Source: Oikopleura dioica (Eukaryota > Chordata > Appendicularia > Copelata > Oikopleuridae). From it: DNA of 64,000 bases. Below, piece after piece: positions 21,570 through 31,258 of the stretch. How positions within the stretch are numbered: the stretch's first letter is position 1; every line of letters starts with the position of its first letter. Location of the stretch: positions 16,875,208 through 16,939,207 of the forward strand of contig OU015568.1 of NCBI GenBank assembly GCA_907165135.1. Direction: 5' to 3'. Under the pieces are notes generated by a model that made no database searches, was not told where the DNA came from, and was given only the letters and a program-made list of their open reading frames with translations. A program made the translations under genes and the position numbers.

Positions 21570-24500
21570 TTGAAGATGAAAGACATCAAGTCCGAATACC
21601 ACCTCGAATATCCGCCGAAAAGCCAGCAAAAACAAGCCCAGATCAAGATTTTGGGTCCAAAATCGTTTTTTTTTTGTATATTTTCCCGATAAATAGCCTC
21701 TAATAAATCGAGTTGGAGTGTATCTGGCGAGTGATTAATTGAACTTGGGCGCGCTATTTGTCGGTAAAGAGGGAGGACTCGTTTCGTGACTCGATCGAAA
21801 GCCAGACTCGCGGCAGGACTGGGCGAAAATGACGGACAAAGGTGCTGACGCCAGCATGTACACAGACGTTTTCAGAGTGCCGCCGATGACTGACAGGAAA
21901 CGAGTTGTTAAAATTTCGCCCATTTTTTTGCAAAATTATCAATCTGCGCTAGCCACAAAAATTCAGATTCTGATGATTTCCCTTCTCAATATGACATGTT
22001 CATAAATTGACCGCAGATCAATTTAAATTCCAGGTGTTTTCGAATTTTTTTGCACAAAAATTCGCGTAATTTTCTTAGAGTACACTTTTCTTCTTTTTAA
22101 CAACTTTGTGAAAGGAAAGTTTGAACAAAGACCATATGCCGTTTTTTCTGGCATTATTTGTATCCTGGATAGACTCTATGTGATCAGTGTGTTTTCAAAC
22201 AAATCAAGAACAAAGAGCTTCAAGCCACCACCAAAGGCATTCAGCAGCGGTGCCAAATTCGCAGCAGGAAGGTGTCAAACTCGGTCACGCTTGGATCGCG
22301 TTTCTGGATCCTACTGAATTCGCGCGTGAGAAAGAGCGCCTTGCTCTTTCGAATTCTTGATCAGCTTTATCGGCGAATTTTCGAATTTTATTAGATCGCG
22401 CTATCTGAATACTGTCAGATTCGTGCTCAGACGTTACCTCAGCCTTTAGAATTTCAAAGCTGTATGTTCGCGGATTCTGAGGAAATGAGATAGGTAACCT
22501 TTGTAGAGGACCTTAGTCAGGGAACCTGACTCGAGGTTAGGGTTAGGGATAGATAAGACTCAAAATCTAAAATAAAAAGCGCATAAATTTTACGCATTGT
22601 TTTTCTAATAAGCGGATTTTCGCGTGTGCAATGCGCGATTTTCTCATTCTAAACAAAACTCCAGCGTCACGTGCGACCAGATTTCTGCACCAAACCTGAC
22701 CAAGTTGGTGCTGATAAGGCCAGCGCTGGAATTATCACGACCTTCGTCGTTTACACGTCCGTCGATCGTTGCGCAAAGTCGTTTTCACACTGTGGTCGTC
22801 GCTCGACTCACGATTTTGACAAGCGCCAACGCAATCCAAGCATCTTCTGACTTTTCAAGGTCGCTTTTCGAACTTTTTAATAACATTCTTACTCGGGCAT
22901 ATAATTTGCTTCGTATTCTACTTTATTCTAGTGCCTCGAAAACCTCTCACTTCCCCGCCAGTTTTTTAAGCCAGTAGCTTAGCAGGCGTATAATACGCTT
23001 GAAGATATCCGCTCTTAATCTTTTAACACAGCGAGATGACACCAATGAGTTACCAACTACTCCGGCGACTTTACAGGGAAATCAAGTCAGCGCTCTAAAT
23101 CCAAAATTATCTAACAGCCATTTTCTCTTTCGAGCATTTTACTGAACGCAAACAAAAGTGAACGACCAAAACAATATCGTCCTCGATCAGCTCATCGAGA
23201 TCTCAACTCCTCGACCGAGTTTTTCGCGGATACGGAAGCCGCCCGGGCCTACCGCGCCTTCGAAAGGGATGAAATCAACAACTCCCGGGCGCGGATTCGA
23301 CGACTGGGATCAACTCACGGCCGAGTGGATCCAGCAAACCAGACGCAATTCGCTAAAGAAACCACAGTCAACCACGACTATGTTTCGCATCCATTCTCCA
23401 AGGTAGGATCAGCCGCATTCCACGTTAGAGAGACGGCATTAGAGAAACAAGACGACGTGCTGAGCTTGCTAACCTCTGTAGAAAACCTGAGTCAGGGCCT
23501 GAAAGATCTTTTTTTAAAGCCGCGTGGCAGAGTTACCTTTCAAATTCTGCCAAAGGTTCATTCAAAAAGAAAAGGTTATGCGGCTTTTAAAAACTGATCG
23601 TTCAGACCCTGACTCAGGTTTTCTACACAGGTTATTGCCGAGTCCACATGAAGTGCTCTGCTGCTAGAAAAATGACGATGAGTCATGTTTTAGGCGGCGC
23701 AAATTGTTCCAGCGGGAGGAAACATCGAAATGGGCGATGGAACTCGAGACTTGGGAACTAATTACGGTAGTAACATCATTCACGCGTTTTGAGCGAACAA
23801 GCAAATTTGCCTAGCCGCTGATTATGCACCGATCGTTGGCGCGAAACGACAAGAGCCGCTAAAGCCCAAGTACACGCCAAAGCCACAAGTAAGCAGAAAT
23901 CGAAGAATTATCATTTTTATCTTGCTTTTACAACGTGCATCTTTGCATAAACCAGACACGTGATGAAGAGGAAGTGACCCCTCTCAGCGTTAGAATTTTT
24001 CCGCCGCGAAGTTGGAGGGCGCGTTTATTTTAACCACGCGGTCGAAAAGTGACCGATTATGTTTAAGGTGTCTTATCAAGCGCCGCAGTTCTCGGTATCT
24101 CGCCAGGCATACGTCAATCACGGCGCGATTACCAGACCAAAGGTGTTTTCCGCAATCAAGCTTGATTTTCTAAACGCCGGCTCTTTTACTTTAGGACTAT
24201 GCTCCAGAAAATAGCTACAGGCCTTCCAGTTCCCCGGCGCAGAAAGACACAGAGGTTCGATCTTCTTTTAAAACCTGGGGTCCACAGCCAAAAGTCGATA
24301 CTCCCTGGGCCGATTTGGCGAAAAAACGAACAGAGAATGGCTCAAAAAGACAATAACCAGATGATATCGACTCATAAGAGTAGCATTCCCATTTCAAAAT
24401 TGAAAGAGCCATTGAAAGTGCTCTACTCTAACAATGGAGAAAAGCCATTGACGAACTATTCGGCCGACTTTATCAACGGTTCAGTAGACGCTCGGAGAAG

Positions 24501-25127
24501 CCCAATCAAGCCAGAGCAAGTGCAGTGGACGGACAGACCGAAATTCGAGGCCAGCTCGCAGTACAAGGTACTTACAAGGCAATCATTGATCTTTTCGCAG
24601 AGAAAAACGAAGAGCGTCGATTCAGAAGTTCAAGAATCTCTTGATTTTCAAGAGCGCCGCTTTCACGCGCCATTATTTATCTAATCAAAGCTACAAATGC
24701 CGTTTTCTTCGATACACGTACTTTACGAATTTGATTGAATCCAATTTTCATACATCGTTTCTTAATTTTAATGAGAGTTGAAAGAGGAGAGTTCAAAGAG
24801 TCGGTTGCTTGTTTTGATGAGTTGCGCGATATGTCGATAATTTGTAAAATAGGATCACTTCGTTGGGGCAACAGGGCGTCGGCCAGCGAACTACAAGCCA
24901 GTGTTGTCTTACCGGAAGCCGTCGCAGGAGATGCTCAAACTCAGCACAGGTATTACTCGCCCGGATTAGCCAAGCTCACCAAATCCAACACTCTAGCCCG
25001 GGAAGCCTTCCGAGGCGACTTCGCCCTGCCCCCAAAATCCTGCAAGCCTGAACTGCGAGCCTACCACAACGAGACAGGCATGGACTCGGCCACAGAATAC
25101 AGAGACCGCTACAGTCATCGAAACTGA
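21570..25127 (+). CDS. SAXO: Stabilizer of axonemal microtubules (SAXO/FAM154 family)
   Basis: SAXO proteins bind inside axonemal doublets and centrioles through repeats with a T/S-x-Y-x-D/N-F/Y core. Exons in consistent order carry KSEYHLEYPPKS (21570), TTVNHDYVSHPFSK (ending 23401), GDGTRDLGTNYAADYAPI across one junction (23700-23900), DYAPENSYRPSS (24196), PLTNYSADFINGS and SSQYK (24379-24568), DHFVGATGRRPANYKPVLSY, and a last exon with SATEYRDRYSHRN. The end closely resembles human SAXO1 segments TEFRDKY and KSCKP. Introns are short (46-47 nt) apart from the one holding a MITE. The 24333-24378 intron fits GA-AG. The first exon is not settled, and an exon with KSFKPPPKAFSSGAKF (22216-22285) is probable. 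Confidence 0.8.
23467..23634. mobile_element. Family-A MITE in a SAXO intron
   Basis: AACCTCTGTAGAAAACCTGA at the left and CCTGACTCAGGTTTTCTACA at the right, GC-poor interior with AAAGCCGC words. It starts about 65 nt after the donor at 23402. Confidence 0.85.
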
Positions 25128-25610
25128 GAGGATCAATGCTGGTCGATTCTCGATTCTGTGAATAGCTTTATTTTTTTATCGAATGTATTTTACATGACAA
25201 CGAAAATATAACATTAATAATAAACGAAAATAGTTTTGCAACTTCAGGGAGTAGAAATATATCAAGATTTTTATCCGGGCTTTTTGACAAAAATTAACAT
25301 TGTGACACCCTTATTTTCTGCCAAAAAATGAGAATATCCTTGAAATAACATCATATAACAAGTTTAATATAAAAAATAAGGATGTCACCATGCAAACTTG
25401 AGGAGAAAAAGCTAAACAAAAATCGCGCTTATTGAAGTCCACTCCAAAGATTGAAATCAAAGTGGAACATCAACGTAGGAACATAACGGAGTTTAAGGAA
25501 GCAAATGCAGGAACAGAAAAAATGAGTAATAGTTTTAGTAAAGTTTGAGAGCTCTGGAAATTGTGGTTAACTTTGAAATCGTTACTTTGAATTTTTGAAT
25601 TTTGGACTCG
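25128..25610. other. Convergent 3' flanks, no gene
   Basis: 480 nt between the plus-strand SAXO stop and the minus-strand stop at 25611. AT-rich with AATAAA-like words near 25210. The phrase GTGACACCCTTATTTT, also seen at 6880, occurs at 25302. Confidence 0.5.
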
Positions 25611-26588
25611 TCACTTCTTTTTTTGCGGCTTAGTTAGAGCAGCAAAGAGTTGAACTCCTTGTTCAACCCATTCAGCCGCACTCTTCGGTTGTCGACTCTG
25701 GTTGCTATCGACTTTGGCGGAATCTGCGCTTCCATCGCAGCGTGCTCTAGAGATAAGCAGTGAGAAAGCTGATTTCTATTCTAGTAGAAATCAAACCCGC
25801 TGGCTGGCTGCGGATTGCTCCGTTCGAGATAAGCATTTGCCCAATCGCCGAGAAGGTTGAGCCCAGTTTCCATTACTTTCGCCTCGGCACGTTGATAGAG
25901 CAGATAATGCTTCGCGTTCGTGGCTTGGAAGGGCTTAGGGAGCGTGATTGAGGACGGATGAACTCAACGCCTGGATTGCCTTTCAATTTAAAGCAGTCGG
26001 CAGCACGCGCTAATGCTCCGTGAACTTTTTAGAGCAGAAAGAAATTAACCCGGGCGATTGCCTATTGCTTGGCTCGGCAACCTGTGTAGAAAGCCTGAGT
26101 CAGGTTTTGGAGAGCTCATTTTCAAGCGCATTTGGGCCCTTCAAAACCTGACTCAGGATTTCTACACAGACTGCCGAGCTCAGACCAATTGAAACTGGAA
26201 TGTTTCCTGAGCCGTTCCTGAAAATGGGCCAGGAAATAGATACTCAATTAGGGTATTGGAATACGTTCGGCAGTTGTGATTGAAGAGGCGGTATTTGTCT
26301 AGGCTACTGCTCAAACACACAAAAGAAGCAAAAAACGTTACCAGCTGTCCAGTCCTCGCGAATACTGAAAATGTAGCTTTCGAAGTCTTGCTGAGAACGC
26401 TCCGTGAAGCCGGCGTAAATTTCATCCGCCAGGTTGAAGCCTTCTTTTGGCGCGTACTGGCTCGCTTGTTCAGCACCGTATTTTTCGAACCAGTAATGTT
26501 TGCCGAAAGCGCGCACTTCTGTGTGAATTTCGTTTACTAATCCCATCGAGAAGGCGTAGCCGATCACGTAAACTTCCGATCCTACCAT
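25611..26588 (-). CDS. Unrecognised protein, downstream operon partner of the XPNPEP3-like gene
   Basis: ATG at 26588 lies 2 nt after a TTTTTTGCAG acceptor, and the upstream gene's stop is only about 55 nt earlier, the layout of a trans-spliced operon gene. Three exons join in phase: 26332-26590, about 25794-25973 and 25611-25740. The product is about 185 residues: an aromatic-rich N-terminus (VYVIGYAFSMG, EVRAFGKHYWFEKYG), a helical middle (KHYLLYQRAEAKVMETGLNL), and SAAEWVEQGVQLFAAL before a KKK end. No signal peptide or known domain is evident. The first intron holds a family-A MITE. Confidence 0.7.
26073..26178. mobile_element. Family-A MITE
   Basis: CTCGGCAACCTGTGTAGAAA at the left and TTTCTACACAGACTGCCGAG at the right. 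Lies within the first intron of the 25611-26588 gene. Confidence 0.85.
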
Positions 26589-26600
26589 TTCTGCAAAAAA
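26589..26600 (-). promoter_or_regulatory. Probable spliced-leader acceptor
   Basis: TTTTTTGCAG ends 2 nt before the start codon of the downstream gene and about 55 nt after the stop of the XPNPEP3-like gene. No upstream exon of the downstream gene fits in that gap. Confidence 0.6.
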
Positions 26601-26653
26601 TACAAAAATTAATTTTCATAATTTTAATAATTCTAATAGTTTGGCAGTTTGAA

Positions 26654-29600
26654 TTAAATTTCGAGTCCTAAAACACCCTCGATTTCGTGAATTTCTCGAG
26701 GAACCAAGTCTGTCAGCACTTTGGCGCCATCTTTCGTCAGGGCGACTGTATCTTCTATCCTCACTCCGATGTTGTGGTACTTTTCCGGGAAAATGGGGTC
26801 GGCGGGGATGTGCAGTCCGGGCATGATGTTTAGTACGTGTCCGGCGCGGAGTCGGTCCCTTGTGTTTTCAAGAATCTGGTCTTGAAGATCTGAAAAACAC
26901 GATTCAGGGGAACACGTGAAAGAACACCCTTGCCAGATTGATTAGGGCGAAAAAGGAGGGGACAAGAGATCCGGAAACCGGAGGCGAAACGCCCGACAAG
27001 CGTTAATTAATTTCTTTGGCGAAGAAACACTGACGAACTTACCGAGGCCGATGTGGTGCCCGATGAATTGTTTCGACAGCGATCGGGCAATTACGCCGAA
27101 GGTCTGCTCCCGCGACAGTTTCTGGTTTTTGAAGAAACCGAGGTCGAAAAGGCGCTGCGAAAAAGTGACGATCATGTAGGTCCACAGCTGATCCAGCGAA
27201 ACCTTGATCTTCTTGTGATTCTGATTGTTGGGTTAATGAAAGCCCCAAAGAGTTTTTTATTAAGATTTTTCAAATAAAGATTTTTAATTTTTGATAATCG
27301 ATCTTTAAAAATAAAAAAATTCATAAATTAAGCCCATATTCTTGAGCATATTTAAAATAGTATTTTGAACTTCCAACACGATCGCGTAAATTTCCGCTTG
27401 TTCCGTCGAAAACTTCCCGCTAACTGGCCACGTGCGGGAGATTCTGAACGAAAAGAAGCATAAGAATTTGATTCTCTCCTTTGGCTTACTTTTACCTGGC
27501 TGTGTAGCCGCTAACTCGCGGACTGGCGGAAGCGATTACCAAGGCGCCGTCCTCGACCTGGCCGAAATTCTGGTCGTAATGAGGCATTATTGCGCGCTCG
27601 CCGCCAGCCACCACCGTCGAAGTGGAGAACACCTTCTCTGCGCCTCTGGAAAAAGACGATTAGAAAACGCGGCGGCGATTACGGCGCCAAAAGAGGATCA
27701 GCCAAGTTTCTCAAATAAGATAGCCTTGAGCCTGATACACGCGCGCGAGTTTGATAAACAGGGGCTTTATTCGAGGATGATCTAACCTGCTGCGGCAGCC
27801 GAACTCGAACAGCGAACTCAGGTAATTCTCGCAGCGGTGTTGACGAGACGCAATCATAACGTCCAGCAGCCCTTCCGCAGAAATGCCCGCCGCCTTGCCA
27901 ATAATATCCACTTCCTTCGCCCAGAGTTCAACAAAAATGCTTTTCAATTGATATCTGAGAGCCATTTGCTCGGCTCGGCAACTTGTCTAGATAACCTGAG
28001 TCAGGTTCTGAGAGAGCTAGAATAAAAAGCCGCGGAGCGGCTTTCTAAGAACGTAGCCGCGAAACGTCTCCGCTAGAATTTATGAAAATTCGTTTTTAAA
28101 AAGGCCGCTCCGCGGCTCTTCATTTTAGCCTTTTCAGAACCTGACTCAGGTTTTCTTGACAGGTTACCGAGTCCAGGCGATTTTAACGTAAGGAAAAACT
28201 TTTGAACTCGTTTCCTCAGGTGTTTTATCCGCGCGAATCTGCTGAATTAGCGGAGACAAGGGGAAAATTTCTGCCTCGTTTTGCACGGCGGTGATTATTC
28301 CATCGTGAATGTGGCGTGAGTGGAGTGACATGTTTCCGATTCGCCCGGGCTGAACGTCTCCCCATATTTTGAAGTTCGACTGAAAACAGGCAATTATCTT
28401 TCTAAAATAGGCGCGAAAATCGTCCTGCTTCTCATTAGAAATTTTTCTTTCGCTGGAACTGTTTTTCCAGCTTTTCTTATCATTTTTTCTTCGATTTCTT
28501 TTTCAAAATTTGGCATAAAATATCTCTATCTTTGAATTTTGAGGAAAAAGCGATAATCAATTGTGCGGTGGGTTTTGTAAATATGTAACGCGCTTTTTGG
28601 AACGATGAGAAGCAAAAGCGAGATTGTTGATGATTATTGACGTACCTTTGCAAATTGTTTCATGTCTTCGGCGAAAGTCTCGATGTCTTTTGTCTCGTCG
28701 ACGCCAGTGAGCTTCTTAGCCAGCTCGGTTCCCGCTCGGAAACCCGTGACCATTTCGTTTGCCTGATTTTAGGGTTGAAAAAATCTAATTATCGAAAAAA
28801 TTTAAAAATCAAATTTTCCCGCTTTATCGCAGAATTTTGTTTTTCAAAAATTTTCAATTTATTATTTTTTAATTTTCGAACAAAAAACTTTGTTTAAATG
28901 AAATTTTCAACCATGAGCTCATCCCTCTCAGAAACGTACAACGTGGCCTTGTGCTGCGGGAAGGGCAGTCCTTTTCTGGGTTCTTGAACTTTAGACTTAC
29001 TTTGCCGCGAAAAAGGGGAAGATTTCAAAATATTGAACCGAGTGTTCCTTTCACCGTGGAGACGAGCAGAATCGCGTCGGCCTCGACAAAGCCTGTTAAA
29101 TAGTGGAAATTCGAGTCCTGCACAAAAGGATAATAAGTTCCAGTCGACATGAGCTTGTCGCTCGCACTTGGCAGGATCATGACGAATTCGGAGCGTTCTT
29201 GGCCTTGAAAATTGTGTAAATTTCGAGAAAAGAGATGATTTTTATTAAAATTTCATCTATTTTTTCACTGATTTTCTTAACAACGCCATGGAACAGTTGA
29301 AAAGATTATGATCAGAGTAATAACCGCTACAACTTTAAGATTTAGATCATCAAAAAAACAGAATTTTTCGGAAGCAACGAAATTGCTGACAGCTGCTAGC
29401 AATAAAGGAAACTGGCTATAAAGCGGATAGGTGAAAACTTATTACCATTCAATGTTTGACTCCTGAAATGAAGCTGATAAACAGAAGAAAAAGCAATATT
29501 TTGCCATGAGCTTCGAAGTACTGTTTTGTTTTTTGTTTCTACTACTGATAAAATAGAATTAGAGATAATAGGAACGCAAATAAAAAGGGGAAAATCAAAA

Positions 29601-29929
29601 TTGTTGATTAAAATTAAGTCGCAAAAGTTTTCGCATTTTAGCGGCCGTTTTGGATATTCTAACAACGACCTCTGGAATTCGCCCGCCGTCGAAGAAATAC
29701 CACAAACGTCCACTGCTAGAATCGGTAATTTCTACAATCTCAGCGATCCCCCTTTTTCCCGACAGAAATAAAAGTTACCTTCCATCTCGGCAAGCGGTTT
29801 CAACTCGCTGCTTTCTTTTTCAAGCATCCTCGAAATCACGCGTTTTCGACGATTTTTGAAAAAATCTTTTGCCATTCCCGAAAGAACTTCGTTCTCTTTC
29901 ATGCTCTCGCCATGCGTCCAGGGAGTCAT
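26654..29929 (-). CDS. XPNPEP3/Icp55-like M24 protein with lost metal ligands
   Basis: Homologous along its length to mitochondrial Xaa-Pro aminopeptidase 3. TPWTHGESMKENEVL matches the SPFTHPH start, YYPFVQDSNFHYLTGF matches the conserved substrate-domain segment, then FRAGTELAKKLTGVDE, FEFGCRSRGAEKVF, RTWPVSGKFSTEQAEIY, GHHIGLDLQD, MPGLHIP and GVRIEDTVAL, ending VPREIHEIEGVLGLEI. At the five M24 metal-ligand positions the sequence reads Ser (in ASAS), Arg (in ARISRTW), Leu/gap (after HHIG), Met (in IMPG) and Glu (in RIED), so four of five are gone. The fold is probably kept while peptidase activity is probably lost. A presequence exon may lie at 30846-30895. Introns contain family-A MITEs. 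Confidence 0.85.
27974..28174. mobile_element. Family-A MITE in an XPNPEP3-like intron
   Basis: CTCGGCAACTTGTCTAGATA at the left and CTTGACAGGTTACCGAG at the right, with a palindromic CCGCGGAGCGGC interior. Confidence 0.8.
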
Positions 29930-29980
29930 TTGTGGACAAAGAAGAGCCCTTCATTTAGTTCATTTCATAGTAATAGCTGT

Positions 29981-30626
29981 GCTCGGCGACCTGTGCAGAA
30001 ACCTGAGTCAGGGTCTGAACAGGGTGGCTATTTTGGATTTGGGGGTTAGTTGGAATTGGATTGGATCCAATCCAATAAGTTTTGGATGGAATTTGGATGG
30101 CCAGGGTACCGGATTTTGTTGGGGAAAATTGGGCAATTGGGGGAATTGGGGAAGTGGATCCAATAAAAAATATATCGCTAAACTATGCAAAGAAAGGTCA
30201 TATTCATGATAAAAATGAACAATTTCAGATAAAAAATCATTGTTTTGGCTATGTTGATCCTCCTTTCGGATAAAAACTTACTGTTTCGCTTCTTTTCAAA
30301 GTACTAAAAGCCTTGGAAAAATTGGAAATCCAATTGGATCTAATTGGAATTGGGGATTTTCGGGGAATTGGGTAATAATTGGATTGGGTTGGATTTTCGA
30401 TGGATAGTTACGACTCAAAATTTATTGGATGGAAATTGGATGGCCAGACCCCAAAATTTTGTCCAAAATAGCCACCCTGGGTCTGAAAGAGCTAAAATGA
30501 AAACCTGCGCAGCGGCTTTTAAAAATCGAAGCCGCTGTGCGGCTAAAAATTTGAAAAGCCGCGTAGCTAGACCCTGACTAGATCTTTCAGTCCCTGACTC
30601 AGGCTTTCCACACAGTTTGCCGAGCC
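29981..30626. mobile_element. Family-A MITE split by a nested element
   Basis: Outer ends GCTCGGCGACCTGTGCAG and CCACACAGTTTGCCGAGC. The copy is interrupted at GGTCTGAA by a 460-bp insertion, and the sequence resumes at a second GGTCTGAA. Confidence 0.85.
30020..30479. mobile_element. hAT-like non-autonomous element nested in a MITE
   Basis: Terminal inverted repeats CAGGGTGGCTATTTTGGA, with 8-bp target duplication GGTCTGAA at 30012-30019 and 30480-30487. The size of the duplication and the CAGGG start fit the hAT superfamily. The interior is rich in ATTGGATTGG and ATCCAATCC words and has no coding capacity. Confidence 0.8.
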
Positions 30627-30638
30627 AAAAGTAAAATA

Positions 30639-30789
30639 CAGTGGGTTGCGCAGGTAGTTGCCCCTTTGCGATTGCCGCTTTGGTTGCCCCTTCGCCCGCG
30701 CTTTTCTATTGATCCTTTCTAGACTTGCTCAAAGTGATTGCAGGATTGGTTGACCCTTCGCCCGCTCAAACTACCTGCGCAACCCACTG
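30639..30789. mobile_element. 151-bp TA-flanked MITE
   Basis: Perfect inverted ends CAGTGGGTTGCGCAGGTAGT flanked by TA at 30637-30638 and 30790-30791. The interior repeats TTCGCCCGC words. Tc1/mariner-type insertion. Confidence 0.85.
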
Positions 30790-30845
30790 TAAATGCTTGC
30801 GAAAGATATCAAAACAACAAGAAAATGAAAAAAAAAGAACATTGC

Positions 30846-30895
30846 CTGCGCTGATTTGTCCGAAAGAAAAGCTGCTGCCCGAACTGCCGTAACAT
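30846..30895 (-). CDS. Possible mitochondrial presequence exon of the XPNPEP3-like gene
   Basis: ATG at 30895, right after AATTGAAG, opens MLRQFGQQLFFRTNQR, an Arg-rich amphipathic peptide typical of mitochondrial import signals. The only plausible donor is GCAATG, which would be a GC-AG intron. The phase to the next exon is not settled. Confidence 0.35.
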
Positions 30896-31258
30896 TCTTC
30901 AATTGACAAAATTGACAATTTTTGAATTTGCGTGATTTTGAATTTCTTTCACTCAAATTTCATTCTTTTTTTTTTGTTCGTACTTGTTTTAATTAGAACT
31001 TTTCAAATTGAAAGAAGCACAATCGTGATATTAAATAAAATGAAGACGATGGAAGTGGAGTTGAATTGACAAAAATAACCATATTGCACAAGATGAGACT
31101 TTTGAAAAATCACTGTTAGGACCGGTCGGAAAAAAGGTAACATAAATGACAGCTAAAAGAAAACTAAAAGAGAGAAAAGGAGTATCTGTATTTTTGTTCT
31201 TTGGACAGAGGGAAGTTGAGCTACTGAGAGAACAGGATGATTTCGGCGCTAGAACTTT

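Noticed and set aside
23158-23406. Plus-strand 82-codon frame starting LDQLIEIST
   Set aside because: The alternative phase over the same bases gives the SAXO repeat TTVNHDYVSHPFSK ending at a donor, so this frame is a shadow.
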